In this document: one piece after another, positions 8,997 through 19,727 of the stretch
How positions within the stretch are numbered: position 1 is the first letter of the stretch
Layout: the number at the start of each line of letters is the position of its first letter
From: Arsenicitalea aurantiaca
GTDB taxonomy: Bacteria; Pseudomonadota; Alphaproteobacteria; Rhizobiales; Devosiaceae
Assembly: GCF_003994485.1 (NCBI RefSeq)
Contig: NZ_RZNJ01000004.1
Coordinates: 434,001-498,000, forward strand
DNA length: 64,000 bases
Reading direction: 5' to 3'
Position numbers and translations under genes: made by a program
The notes under the pieces: generated by a model
Told to the model about the DNA's origin: nothing
Database searches by the model: none
The model's input: the letters and a program-made list of their open reading frames with translations, nothing else

Positions 8997-9851
8997 TTAC
9001 TCCGGCGAGTAGAAGATGTGCGACCCGATGGTCGCGACGCGCCGGAAGCTGCGCGACCAGCTCGGGGCGACGGCGGTGGTGTGATAGTAGAGCGTGGAAT
9101 CGGGCACCACGTCCGGCCGCGAACCGCGTACGAAATCGGCATAGGCCCGCTCGGCCATCTGGGCCGAACGACGCCAGGCCGATTTCTCGTTGCCCATGTC
9201 CGAACGCCCGTCGCAGGCGAAGGTGAACTGGCAGCGATACCGGCCCTTGTCGGCGTTCTGGAAGACGACCCCGCAGATGGTCGAGGGATATTTGCGCGAG
9301 AAGGCGCGGTTGATGATGACGTTGGCCACGGCCCACTGGCCGTCCTCGGTCTCCCCGCGCGCCTCGTGATAGATCGCCTGGGTGAGGCAAAGCTTCTCGT
9401 CGGCAGCCAGTTCGACCTTCTTGCGGGTCGGCTTGAAGTCCGAACGGGCATAGTCCGAAAGAACCGCCTGGGTCAGGGCGGGCGCGCCGCTCACATCGAC
9501 ATGCTCGATGGCCTCGAGGGCCATGTTGCGCTGCCGGGCGATATAGCCGAGCAGCACGGTTTCGGTCAGCTCGTCCTCGCTCGGCACTTCGAAGCCGTCG
9601 AAATTGCGCAGGGCCTGCTGGCGCTCGACATAGGCGGCGAGCATCGCGTCTGTCACCCGCACGTGCACGAGGGCCGGCTGTGCGCGCTGCGCCATCACGG
9701 CGCTCGAAAGGCTGGCGGGAATGATGCGGGCTTCGGAGAGGTCGACGGCGTGGGCGGGCAGGCTCAGAAGGCTTGAAGTCAGCGCTGCAGCTGCAACCGT
9801 GAACAGTTTCGCAAGCGCGCGCTTACCGGTGGCGAACCTCTGTCGCGACAA
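8997..9851 (-). CDS. SleB-type cell wall hydrolase, secreted
   Basis: A 284-residue exported protein. The N-terminus has a basic region (RFATGKRALAK) and a hydrophobic core ending in PAHA, a Sec signal peptide. The C-terminal half is a SleB/Hydrolase_2 domain: CLTQAIYHEARGE with the catalytic Glu, AVANVIINR, YPSTICGVVFQ and CQFTFACDG. The family includes peptidoglycan lytic enzymes related to the spore cortex hydrolase SleB; in non-sporulating alphaproteobacteria it probably remodels the wall. The start appears to be TTG at 9849-9851, since no ATG lies near the signal peptide and GGGACGGG is upstream. Confidence 0.88.
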   Translation of the reverse strand: MSRQRFATGKRALAKLFTVAAAALTSSLLSLPAHAVDLSEARIIPASLSSAVMAQRAQPALVHVRVTDAMLAAYVERQQALRNFDGFEVPSEDELTETVLLGYIARQRNMALEAIEHVDVSGAPALTQAVLSDYARSDFKPTRKKVELAADEKLCLTQAIYHEARGETEDGQWAVANVIINRAFSRKYPSTICGVVFQNADKGRYRCQFTFACDGRSDMGNEKSAWRRSAQMAERAYADFVRGSRPDVVPDSTLYYHTTAVAPSWSRSFRRVATIGSHIFYSPE

Positions 9852-10197
9852 TTGCCCGTCCCTTCCCCCGACCCACCCCCAAAAGGCAGAGCCAGTCTTT
9901 GGTCTACTCGAAGCTGCGGCACCCTAGCGGAGGCTCATGGTTGATGAAACCTGAATTTTACCGCTGGTTAACCATGCGCACGCACTTCTTAAAGCAGGGT
10001 TAACGACCGCGCAGCCGCTTGAACACCCCGGAAATGCTGGTCATGCACAGATCCATGATTGCGTGGTGAGCCCGGCCCTAACCGGATCGGTGCAATTGCA
10101 ATCATCTTCGGAGTGTTGCGCGTCTGCGACAGGAGGCAATGCAAAACGCCACCCCGGAGACCGGAGTGGCGTCAGAAGCGCGGCAATTTGAGGCGAC
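9852..10197. other. Intergenic region between the wall hydrolase and the HAD gene
   Basis: About 345 bases without a credible gene. It contains an AT-richer part with two GGTTAAC elements near 9966 and 10000, which could be promoter sequence for the minus-strand hydrolase, and the HAD-gene terminator at its right end. I see no RNA gene here. Confidence 0.4.
10141..10172 (-). terminator. Terminator for the HAD-family gene
   Basis: On the minus strand a 12-base stem with one mismatch (10146-10157 paired with 10161-10172, three-base loop) is followed by GTTTTGC. It is 26 bases downstream of the HAD stop codon. Confidence 0.7.
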
Positions 10198-10914
10198 TCA
10201 GCGCCGGTGCGGCGGGAAGGCGGCGTGCACGTGGTGAAGGCTGTCCATCACCGCGGCGCAGAGCGCCTCGATCTCGGCGGATGGCCTCACGAGGTCCGGA
10301 ACCATGATGGTCTGCATGCCCGCGGCATGGGCCGCGCGCACCCCGGCATGGGAATCCTCGAGCGCGATGCAGGCCTCGGGCGCCACCCCGAGCCGGGAGG
10401 CGGCGGTGAGATAGGGTTCGGGGTGAGGCTTGGGACGGGTGACGTCGTCGCGCGTCACCACCGTCTCGAAAAGCTCGAGCAGGCCAGCACGCCCCAGATG
10501 GGTCATGGCGTGGCGCGCCCGCGATGAGGTGGCGACGGCGATCGGGATTTCCCGCGCCCTGAGCTCGGTCAGGATTTCGAGCGCGCCGGCCTTCACCGGC
10601 ACTGTCTCGAGCATGCGTTCGTGCATGTGCGTGCGGCAGCGTTCATCGAAGAGATCATAGGGGAAGCTCACCCCATAGGCCTCGACCAGCAGCGCATTGG
10701 TCGCCTCGTGGCTCGACCCGACGATGCGACTATGGAGTGCATCGGTCATTTCGAAGCCGAGATCCCCGCACACGTCGAACACGATGCCGCGGAACACCAG
10801 TTCAGTGTCGAGCAGCGTGCCGTCCATGTCGAAAATGGCAGCCGAAAACGGCTTGAGCGCGATCCGGTCGAGAAGCTCGGCCCCAGACGCGTCGGTTTGG
10901 TTCATCTGTGTCAT
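10198..10914 (-). CDS. HAD-superfamily hydrolase, beta-phosphoglucomutase-like
   Basis: A 238-residue HAD phosphatase/mutase. Motif I is FDMDGTLLDTE, motif II is VATSSR, motif III Lys lies in TRPKPHPEPYL and motif IV is ALEDSHAGVRAA. An inserted helical cap domain lies between motifs I and II, which places it in subfamily I with sugar-phosphate phosphatases such as YqaB, YniC and phosphoglycolate phosphatase. The exact substrate is unknown. I chose the ATG with AGGTGG just upstream; ATGs 42 bases upstream or 9 downstream are possible. It is adjacent to the zinc-uptake genes but is probably a separate transcription unit. Confidence 0.85.
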   Translation of the reverse strand: MTQMNQTDASGAELLDRIALKPFSAAIFDMDGTLLDTELVFRGIVFDVCGDLGFEMTDALHSRIVGSSHEATNALLVEAYGVSFPYDLFDERCRTHMHERMLETVPVKAGALEILTELRAREIPIAVATSSRARHAMTHLGRAGLLELFETVVTRDDVTRPKPHPEPYLTAASRLGVAPEACIALEDSHAGVRAAHAAGMQTIMVPDLVRPSAEIEALCAAVMDSLHHVHAAFPPHRR

Positions 10915-10986
10915 TTCCACCGATATAGGCGCGTTCGGCGCGCTTTGAAAGACCATACCCGGTTGCGGTGACGCGCAGGTGACGGC

Positions 10987-11391
10987 TCAGGCGCGCGCGC
11001 AGGCCCCGCAGCGACCGCGCAGTTCGATCGTCGTCCGTCGGGCAACGAACCCCTTCTTTTCGGCCCAGTCCCCCAGCCGCGCCTCGACGACGGGATCGGA
11101 AAACTCGTCGACCCGCCCGCAATCCTCGCAGATGGCGAAGGCGACGGGCCCGGCATCGGCGTCATGGCTGTGCCCATGCGCGCAGGCGACGAAGGCGTTG
11201 AGCGATTCGAGCCGGTGCACGAGCCCCAGTTCGGTGAGCTTTTCGAGCGCCCGGTAGACCTGCAGCGGCGCGCGCAGGCCCTCGGCCCGCAACAGGTCGA
11301 GCAGCCCATAGGCGCTGACCGGCGCTTCGGCATGGGTCAAGGCCTGTAAGACGAGAGCCTGATTGCGCGTCAGCGCCTGGTTCGGCGTCAT
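10987..11391 (-). CDS. zur: Zinc uptake regulator Zur (Fur family)
   Basis: A 134-residue Fur-family repressor. The winged-helix part reads LRAPLQVYRALEKLTELGLVH, followed by the AHGHSHDADAGP metal-site region and two CxxC pairs (CEDC and CGAC) that form the structural zinc site. With zinc bound, Zur represses high-affinity zinc uptake. Its ATG overlaps the znuB stop by four bases (ATGA), so it is co-translated with znuCB. That location and a palindrome upstream of znuC/znuA support Zur over Fur or PerR. Confidence 0.93.
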   Translation of the reverse strand: MTPNQALTRNQALVLQALTHAEAPVSAYGLLDLLRAEGLRAPLQVYRALEKLTELGLVHRLESLNAFVACAHGHSHDADAGPVAFAICEDCGRVDEFSDPVVEARLGDWAEKKGFVARRTTIELRGRCGACARA

Positions 11392-12206
11392 CTTGTGTCT
11401 CCGCCAGCAATGCGCCCGGACCGGAAGGCCGGCACGAGCATGGACAAAAGGAAGAGGACGAGCGCGGCCACCACGATCGAGGGGCCCGATGGGGTATCCC
11501 AGCTCAGCGATCCGAAAAGCCCGCCCGCCACCGCGATCGCCCCGAGCACCGAGGCGATGCCCGCCATATGTTCGGGCGTCGCCGCCAGCCGCCGGGCCGT
11601 CGCCGCCGGGATGATGAGGAGCGCGGTGATCAGCAGCACCCCCACGAGCTTCATCGCGATCGCGATGATGCCCGCCATCAGCAGCATGAAGACGAAGCGC
11701 GCGCGGGCCGGCTTCAACCCCTCGGCTTCGGCGATCTCCGCGCTGACGGTCGCCGCGAGCAGGGGCCGCCAGAGCCAGAGGACGATCCCGAGGATCACCG
11801 CCCCCCCGAAATAGATGAGCGCGATATCGGCCCGCGTCACCGCGAGGATGTCCCCGAAGAGGAACCCCATGAGGTCGATCCTGAGCCAGCTCATGAACGC
11901 CACCATGACGAGCCCAATGGCGAGGGTGGAATGGGAGAGGATGCCGAGCAGCGCGTCCGTCGACAGGCCCGGCCGGCGCTGCAGCAGGAGGAGCGCCATG
12001 GCCACGAGCGCGGCGATGATGAAGACGCCGACCTGCATCTCGATCTCGAGCAGAAGCGATACCGCGACCCCCAGAAGCGCCGAATGGGCCATGGTGTCGC
12101 CAAAATAGGCCATGCGGCGCCAGACGATGAAGCAGCCGAGCGGACCGGTGACGAGCGCGAGGCCGACCCCGGCAATGAGCGCGCGGGAAAAGAAATCGTC
12201 GAGCAT
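11388..12206 (-). CDS. znuB: Zinc ABC transporter permease ZnuB
   Basis: A 272-residue integral membrane protein of the ABC-3 family, with about eight hydrophobic segments. The early block CFIVWRRMAYFGDTMAHSALLGVA is the signature of ZnuB/MntB-type metal permeases. It forms the inner-membrane channel with ZnuC as ATPase and ZnuA as periplasmic binder. Its start overlaps the znuC stop by one base (TGATG) and its stop overlaps zur by four, so the three genes form one tight operon. Confidence 0.95.
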   Translation of the reverse strand: MLDDFFSRALIAGVGLALVTGPLGCFIVWRRMAYFGDTMAHSALLGVAVSLLLEIEMQVGVFIIAALVAMALLLLQRRPGLSTDALLGILSHSTLAIGLVMVAFMSWLRIDLMGFLFGDILAVTRADIALIYFGGAVILGIVLWLWRPLLAATVSAEIAEAEGLKPARARFVFMLLMAGIIAIAMKLVGVLLITALLIIPAATARRLAATPEHMAGIASVLGAIAVAGGLFGSLSWDTPSGPSIVVAALVLFLLSMLVPAFRSGRIAGGDTR

Positions 12207-13078
12207 CAGTGAGCGTCCTGCCGCGGCGCGCCGGTCCCGACCTGCCCGAGCGGGCTCTCCCCGGCATGGTCGTGATGATGCCCGTGAGCGTGATGATGGG
12301 CGTGAGCGTGCCCGTGGTCGTGTCCATGATCGGAAACGCGTCCGTCGGGCAGATGGGTGTGGTCATGATCGTGCTGGTAGAGCGCCAGCGCCCCGGCCGC
12401 CCGCTGCCCGAAGAGGCGCAGATATTCGGGGCTCTGCAGCACGGTCTGGGGCGTGCCGCGGCAGCACACATGCCCGTTGAGGCAGACCACCGTGTCGGTC
12501 GCAGCCATCACCACATGGAGGTCGTGGCTGATCAGCAGGATGCCGCAACCGGTCTCCGCCCGGATCCGCGCGATGAGCTCGTAAAGCGCCACTTCGCCTG
12601 AAAAATCGACCCCCTGCACCGGCTCGTCGAGCACCAGCAGGTCGGGCCGCCGCAGCATGGCCCGCGCGAGGAGCGCGCGCTGGAACTCGCCGCCCGAAAG
12701 CTGCTGCACGCTTGCCGATGCCAGATGCCCGATCCCGACGGCCTCGAGCGCGCGCGCGATCTCGGCCGGCTTCTGCGCCCCGGTCAGCGTCATCAGGCGC
12801 TTCACCGTCAGCGGCAGCGTCCAGTCGATCGCGAGCTTTTGCGGCACATAGCCGATCCGAAGCCCCGGGGCGCGCGCAATGCTGCCGGCATCTGCGCGCA
12901 GCACCCCCGTCACGAGCTTGGCCGTGGTCGATTTGCCCGAACCATTGGGGCCGATCAACGTCACGATCTCCCCGCGCCCGATAGCGAGGTCGACGTTGGA
13001 GACGAGCCAGCGCCCGTCGCGGCGCACGCCGGCACCGCTCATCTCGATCAGCCTGTCGTCCGAAACAGCAAAATCCAT
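12206..13078 (-). CDS. znuC: Zinc ABC transporter ATP-binding protein ZnuC with His-rich tail
   Basis: A 290-residue ABC ATPase. Walker A is GPNGSGKST, the signature is QLSGGEFQ, Walker B is DLLVLDEP and the switch His is in LLISHD. It powers zinc import through ZnuB. The last 60 or so residues are unusual: after LALYQHDHDH the tail carries some twenty His interleaved with Asp, Gly and Ala, a likely cytoplasmic zinc-binding or sensing extension. The ATG at 13078 is preferred over a frame 30 bases longer. It is divergent from znuA across a shared control region. Confidence 0.95.
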   Translation of the reverse strand: MDFAVSDDRLIEMSGAGVRRDGRWLVSNVDLAIGRGEIVTLIGPNGSGKSTTAKLVTGVLRADAGSIARAPGLRIGYVPQKLAIDWTLPLTVKRLMTLTGAQKPAEIARALEAVGIGHLASASVQQLSGGEFQRALLARAMLRRPDLLVLDEPVQGVDFSGEVALYELIARIRAETGCGILLISHDLHVVMAATDTVVCLNGHVCCRGTPQTVLQSPEYLRLFGQRAAGALALYQHDHDHTHLPDGRVSDHGHDHGHAHAHHHAHGHHHDHAGESPLGQVGTGAPRQDAH

Positions 13079-13134
13079 TGCGTGCGTCTTCCGTCTTGTA
13101 AGGGGCAAACCTCTACGTTATAGCGTTACGCCGC

Positions 13135-13158
13135 GAAAGCGTTATGTCATAACATTTC
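13135..13158. promoter_or_regulatory. Zur-box-like operator between znuC and znuA
   Basis: A 13-base perfect palindrome, GTTATGTCATAAC at 13141-13153, sits inside a longer imperfect one with GAAA and TTTC outer arms. The core resembles the alphaproteobacterial Zur motif built on GTTATnnnATAAC. It is 36 bases upstream of znuA and 56 upstream of znuC, well placed to repress both divergent promoters when zinc is plentiful. A weaker half-site lies near 13115-13130. Assignment to Zur is inferred from sequence and location. Confidence 0.75.
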
Positions 13159-13194
13159 GTTGCTGATTGACGAATTTCAAGCGGAGCGGACAAG

Positions 13195-14290
<1,096 letters not shown>

Positions 14291-14310
<20 letters not shown>

Positions 14311-14647
14311 AGATGAAGAAGGCCCCGAGCCCGATCAGTCCGAACCCGATGCCGTGGTTCCAGGTGAGCTTTTCCCCGAGCACCAGCACCGCGAACCCGG
14401 CGAAGACGGTGAGGCTGATCACCTCCTGAATGGTCTTCAGTGCTGCTGCGCTATAGGTGCCGTACCCGATCCGGTTGGCGGGTACGGCCAGCCAGTACTC
14501 GAAAAAGGCGATCCCCCAGCTGATCATCACCGCGACCCAGAGCGCGGTGCCGGGAAATTTGAGGTGCCCATACCAGGCAAAGGTCATGAAGAGGTTCGAT
14601 CCGATCAGCAGGAGGATCGGCGCGAGATGGGGAAAGCTCAGCTGCAT
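14291..14647 (-). CDS. DMT-family protein, DUF486
   Basis: A 118-residue membrane protein with four hydrophobic helices. The blocks LLIGSNLFMTFAWYGHLKF, ISWGIAFFEYWLAVPANRIGY and AALKTIQEVISLTVFA match the DUF486 family, small drug/metabolite-transporter-like proteins of unknown function. The ATG at 14647 gives the usual family length; the Shine-Dalgarno is weak. Its 3' end overlaps znuA by 20 bases in a convergent arrangement, so read-through could give antisense RNA. Confidence 0.88.
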
Positions 14648-14813
14648 GGAACACCAGGGGGGCGAATCGGCCGGCGCGTGCGGCATGCGCCATATTTGCG
14701 CCGGGTCCCCGTGGCAGAGCAAGGCCGGTGAGAGGCGGCCCGGACCGTTGACGCGTTCTTGATTGCCGCGCACCCTTGCCGTCCACCAATGCCTGCGCGG
14801 AGCCGCCCACCCG

Positions 14814-15326
14814 ATGCGACGCACCCTTGCCTTTCTCGGCGGCATCCTGCTCGCCATCGCGCTCTCGCAATTCCCCGAATACGCCCAGCAATACACCCAG
14901 CGCCTCGGGGGCGCGGTGGACGAACTCGCCATCATCGCGGCCGAATTCGATACCGCCGCGACAGACGCTGGCCTTACCCGTGAGGCGGCGATCGCACGCT
15001 TCAGCCAGAGCGGCGACAGCTTCCTCTCGGGCCGTGGAGAGAGCATGGCGCGCACCTTTGCCCGCCACGCCGAGCTGAGCCGCCTTCTCGCCGATATCCG
15101 CAATGCCGATCCGCTCGAGCGCCTCATGCGCCTGCCGGCCTATGCCGATACCGAGATCGGGCTCCGAACCCTCGAGAATTTCCGGCCTGCCGTGCCCGTC
15201 ACGCCCGAAGGCTTCCTCTATGCCGGCGCAGGCTTCTTCATCGGCTCGCTCCTCGTCTCGGCCCTGCTCTGGCTCCTCGTTCTCCCCTTCCGCCGCCGGC
15301 GCGTCGTCTATCGCGAGCGGATATAA
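14814..15326 (+). CDS. DUF2937 family membrane protein
   Basis: A 170-residue protein that I assign to DUF2937, function unknown. An N-terminal hydrophobic helix (TLAFLGGILLAIALSQ) and a C-terminal one (FFIGSLLVSALLWLLVLPF) flank a soluble, Ala/Glu-rich segment of about 110 residues, and the tail is strongly basic (RRRRVVYRER). That implies both ends in or at the inner membrane with the central part probably periplasmic. The in-frame upstream ATG at 14763 adds 17 residues without a hydrophobic core, so I chose 14814. Its stop lies within the palindrome that precedes the ahcY promoter. Confidence 0.75.
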   Translation: MRRTLAFLGGILLAIALSQFPEYAQQYTQRLGGAVDELAIIAAEFDTAATDAGLTREAAIARFSQSGDSFLSGRGESMARTFARHAELSRLLADIRNADPLERLMRLPAYADTEIGLRTLENFRPAVPVTPEGFLYAGAGFFIGSLLVSALLWLLVLPFRRRRVVYRERI

Positions 15327-15342
15327 AGTTTTCTTTATATCC
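15319..15342. promoter_or_regulatory. Perfect palindrome upstream of ahcY, candidate operator
   Basis: Arms of ten bases (GGATATAAAG and CTTTATATCC) flank a TTTT centre. It lies a few bases before the -35 box of the ahcY promoter and covers the stop codon of the preceding gene. AT-rich dyads of this kind fit a dimeric regulator; ArsR-family SahR controls S-adenosylhomocysteine recycling genes in many proteobacteria and is the leading candidate. There is no U-run, so a terminator is unlikely. Confidence 0.6.
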
Positions 15343-15345
15343 CGG

Positions 15346-15374
15346 TTGATCGGCTGCCGGCCCCCGCGTATAAG
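15346..15374 (+). promoter_or_regulatory. Sigma-70-type promoter of ahcY
   Basis: TTGATC at 15346-15351 and TATAAG at 15369-15374 are separated by the ideal 17 bases. Transcription would start near 15381, about 27 bases before the ahcY ATG. The palindrome at 15319-15342 is centred near -50. Confidence 0.65.
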
Positions 15375-15407
15375 CCGCGCAACGAGGCATATCCGGGCAG
15401 AGCGAGC

Positions 15408-16808
<1,401 letters not shown>

Positions 16809-16828
16809 TCCTGTGCCTCACCGGCAGC

Positions 16829-16862
16829 AAAAAGGGGCGCCCGGCGGGCGCCCCTTTTTGTT
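16829..16862. terminator. Bidirectional terminator between ahcY and the SDR gene
   Basis: AAAAAGGGGCGCCC (16829-16842) pairs with GGGCGCCCCTTTTT (16846-16859) around a GGC loop. The A-run and T-run on either side allow function for both the plus-strand ahcY and the minus-strand SDR gene. Confidence 0.9.
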
Positions 16863-16877
16863 TGACGTCATGGGCGC

Positions 16878-17624
16878 TCAATAGGTCGCGCGGCCGCCCG
16901 AAAGGTCGAACACAGAGGCGGTGGTGAAGCTGTTTTCCTTGGAGACCAGCCACGCCACCATGTTGGCCGCCTCGTCCACTTCAAGGAACCGCCCGCGCGG
17001 AATGCGCTGGAGCATGTAGTCGATGAACTCGGGCGTCACCTGGTCGAGAATGCGGGTGTTGGCCGTCGCCGGGGTGATCACGTTGACCGCGATGTCGTGC
17101 TTGGCCAGTTCCTTGCCGAGCGACTTGGTCATGCCGATCACCGCCGCCTTGGAGGCCGAATAGGCCGAGGCGTTCGGGTTGCCTTCCTTGCCCGCGATCG
17201 AGGCGATGTTGACGATCCGCCCGTAATTGCGCGCCTTCATGCCCGGCACGATGGCGCGGCTGACGAGGAAGGTGCCGTGCACGTTGATGTCGATGACGCG
17301 CTTCCACTCATCGATCGGATATTCGTCGAGCGGGGCGATCTTGCCGGCGATGCCGGCCGAATTGACGAGGATCGAGACCGGCCCCGCCACGCGCGAGGCC
17401 TCGGCCTCCGCCGCGACCACCGCCTCGGCATCCGTCACGTTGACCGTCACGGTGCTCGCCTTCTCCCCCAGCGCGGCCTTCGCCTTTTCGAGCAGCGCGC
17501 CGTCCATGTCCCAGAGGCTGACATTGGCCCCCGATGCGACGAGCCGCTGCGCGATGGCAAAGCCGATCCCCTGCGCTCCCCCCGTGACGACGGCCGACTG
17601 GCCCTCTAGATCGATCCTGTTCAT
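16878..17624 (-). CDS. Short-chain dehydrogenase/reductase
   Basis: A 248-residue classical SDR. The cofactor motif is TGGAQGIG (residues 15-22), NSAG follows, and the active site has Ser in IASIAG and YSASK (Tyr and Lys). An acidic Asp after the second strand (LWDMDG) suggests NAD rather than NADP. The sequence is compatible with sugar-acid dehydrogenases such as 2-keto-3-deoxy-L-fuconate/rhamnonate dehydrogenases or a FabG-like reductase; I cannot choose. It stands alone between ahcY and a divergent aldo/keto reductase. Confidence 0.88.
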   Translation of the reverse strand: MNRIDLEGQSAVVTGGAQGIGFAIAQRLVASGANVSLWDMDGALLEKAKAALGEKASTVTVNVTDAEAVVAAEAEASRVAGPVSILVNSAGIAGKIAPLDEYPIDEWKRVIDINVHGTFLVSRAIVPGMKARNYGRIVNIASIAGKEGNPNASAYSASKAAVIGMTKSLGKELAKHDIAVNVITPATANTRILDQVTPEFIDYMLQRIPRGRFLEVDEAANMVAWLVSKENSFTTASVFDLSGGRATY

Positions 17625-17790
17625 CAGCTCTTCCCGTTTCCTTGCGCAAAATGCGATTGGCGCCGCCCCCTTAGCAGATTTTCGCCCCGCGCAGGAGGCG
17701 CAAACCCCGATTCCGGTACGCCCGCACCACGCCCATGCAAAGCGCTGCGCTTTGGGCTAGGCTCCCCTGATCAATCGAGGAGCCTCAAAG

Positions 17791-18855
17791 ATGAAATACC
17801 GCCTGCTCGGCCGCTCGGGCCTCAAGGTCTCGGTCATGACCATGGGCACCATGACCTTCGGCAAGAAGGAGCCCGGTGCGCCGATCGGCTCGACCGACCT
17901 GAAATCAGCGTCCCGCCAGATCGATCTCTGCCTCGATCACGGCGTCAACCTCTTCGACACCGCGAACATCTACCAGCAGGGCAATTCCGAGGCGATCATG
18001 GGCGAGGCAATCGCCGATGGCCGCCGCCAGCGCATGCTGATCGCCTCCAAGGCCCGCTTCCCCGTCGGCAGCGGCCCCAACGACCAGGGGCTTTCCCGCC
18101 ACCACATCATCGCCCAGTGCGAGGCGAGCCTCAAACGCCTCCGCACCGACTATATCGACCTCTACCAGTGCCATGAATGGGACGGGCAGACCCCGCTCGA
18201 GGAGACCATGGAGGCCCTCGACACCCTCGTGCGCCAGGGCAAGGTCCGCTATATCGGCTGCTCGAACTATTCGGGCTGGCACATGATGAAGGCGCTCGCC
18301 ATCGCCGATGCGCGCCACGCCCAGCGCTTCGTCTCCCAGCAGATCCACTACACGCTCCACACCCGCGACGCCGAATACGAGCTCGTGCCGATCGGGCTCG
18401 ATCAGGGCCTCGGCATTCTCGTCTGGAGCCCCATTGCGGGCGGCCTGCTCTCGGGCAAGTACCGGCGCGATGCCCAAAAGCCCGAAGGCGCGCGCCACCA
18501 GAGCGTCCAGAAGGAGCCGCCGGTGCGCGACTGGGAAAAGCTCTACGACATCGTCGATGTGATCGTCTCGGTCGCCGAGGCCCGCGGGGTGTCGGGCGCA
18601 CAGGTGGCGCTCGCCTGGCTCCTCGGGCGCCCCGGCGTCACCTCGGTCATCATCGGGGGCCGCAACGAGGCCCAGTTCGAGGACAATCTCGCCGCGGTCA
18701 ATCTGGACCTGACCGAGGACGAGCGCGCGCGCCTCGACGCCGTCAGTCAGCCCCCGCTCCTTTATCCCTATTGGCACCAGTCCTTCACCGCCGCCGACCG
18801 GCTCGGCCCCGCCGACCTCGCCCTCCACGCGCCCTACCTCGAAAAAAAGGGCTGA
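17791..18855 (+). CDS. Aldo/keto reductase
   Basis: A 354-residue aldo/keto reductase of the YajO/Tas type. The tetrad is visible as Asp and Tyr in NLFDTANIYQQG, Lys in IASKARF and His in YQCHEWD. IGCSNYSGWHMMKAL and VTSVIIGGRNEAQF mark the nucleotide-binding end. GAGGAG precedes the ATG. It is divergent from the SDR gene 166 bases away, and both may act on sugar-derived carbonyls, but no shared pathway is shown. It is only distantly similar to the other AKR at 1046-1972. Confidence 0.92.
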   Translation: MKYRLLGRSGLKVSVMTMGTMTFGKKEPGAPIGSTDLKSASRQIDLCLDHGVNLFDTANIYQQGNSEAIMGEAIADGRRQRMLIASKARFPVGSGPNDQGLSRHHIIAQCEASLKRLRTDYIDLYQCHEWDGQTPLEETMEALDTLVRQGKVRYIGCSNYSGWHMMKALAIADARHAQRFVSQQIHYTLHTRDAEYELVPIGLDQGLGILVWSPIAGGLLSGKYRRDAQKPEGARHQSVQKEPPVRDWEKLYDIVDVIVSVAEARGVSGAQVALAWLLGRPGVTSVIIGGRNEAQFEDNLAAVNLDLTEDERARLDAVSQPPLLYPYWHQSFTAADRLGPADLALHAPYLEKKG

Positions 18856-18864
18856 TCGTTCCGC

Positions 18865-19668
18865 TCAGGCCCGGTCCGGCGGTGCGGCCGGTCCGGGTCG
18901 GGTCAGAGGCCGCGTCGCCCGCCCTTTTCGCCTGCCGATGCGCGGCAGGGCGATGAGGGTGAGGAGGAGGGCAAGCGGGATGGTGAAGGGGAAGCCGAGG
19001 ACCGAAAAGCCGATGGCGCCCGAAAGGCCGCCGAGGAAGAAGGCGCTGACGAGCCCGAGCAGCAGTTTCAGCTTTTCCCGGTCGGCCCGGACCGGGTGGG
19101 CAGGATCGTCCCGCGCCTCGCGATAAAGCGCCTTGCCGATTTCGATGCCGATATCGGTGATCATGCCGGTGAGGTGGGTGGTCCGGATGCGGGCGCCCGA
19201 GAGTTTCGTCACCGTTGCGTTCTGCAGCCCCATGATGAAGCAGAGAACCCCGATCAGCGGGCCGAAGGGGCCATCGGGGCCGAGAACCGCGGCGAGCCCG
19301 CCAAATCCCAGCAGCAGCGCCGCTTCGAAAAGGATCGGATAGGCGTATTGCCGCGACCGCCGGTTGCGCCGGCCCCAGTTGACGAGCACGGCCGAACTGG
19401 CCGCGCCTGCAATGAAGGCGAGGACGGCGAGAAGCGCCGGCCAGACGAGATCGAGCGCGCCCAGCACGAGGCTGTCGGCGGCGAGCGAGACGATGCCCGT
19501 CATGTGCGAGGTGTACCAGCCGATGGCGAGGAACCCGCCCGCATTGACCGCACCGGCAACGAAAGTCAGAACGAGCGCCAGCACGCCATCGGCCCAGCGC
19601 GTGCGCCTGTGGGCGGTGGCAAGCCGCAGGCGCCCGAGACGGCGGAGCGGGGGATGGGACAGAGCCAT
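18865..19668 (-). CDS. DUF1275 (YoaK-like) membrane protein
   Basis: A 267-residue integral membrane protein with six or seven hydrophobic segments. The blocks FVAGAVNAGGFLAIGWYTSHMTG, MGLQNATVTKLSGARIRTTHLTGMITDIG and the paired helices near the C-terminus identify DUF1275/YoaK, a family of unknown function. GGTGGAGG precedes the ATG at 19668. An in-frame ATG at 19731 overlaps the rnk stop as ATGA and would add 21 residues with no membrane character, so it is an alternative start and shows likely coupling to rnk. Confidence 0.87.
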   Translation of the reverse strand: MALSHPPLRRLGRLRLATAHRRTRWADGVLALVLTFVAGAVNAGGFLAIGWYTSHMTGIVSLAADSLVLGALDLVWPALLAVLAFIAGAASSAVLVNWGRRNRRSRQYAYPILFEAALLLGFGGLAAVLGPDGPFGPLIGVLCFIMGLQNATVTKLSGARIRTTHLTGMITDIGIEIGKALYREARDDPAHPVRADREKLKLLLGLVSAFFLGGLSGAIGFSVLGFPFTIPLALLLTLIALPRIGRRKGRATRPLTRPGPAAPPDRA

Positions 19669-19727
19669 GGGCGGGCCTCCACCGGTGCCGGAACGGCCCC
19701 GGGCGCAGGGCTGAAGCCCCGCATCGC

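Noticed and set aside
15327-15407. SAH or SAM riboswitch in the ahcY leader
   Set aside because: The predicted transcript leader is only about 27 bases, and the conserved riboswitch cores are not visible. The promoter and palindrome explain the region better.
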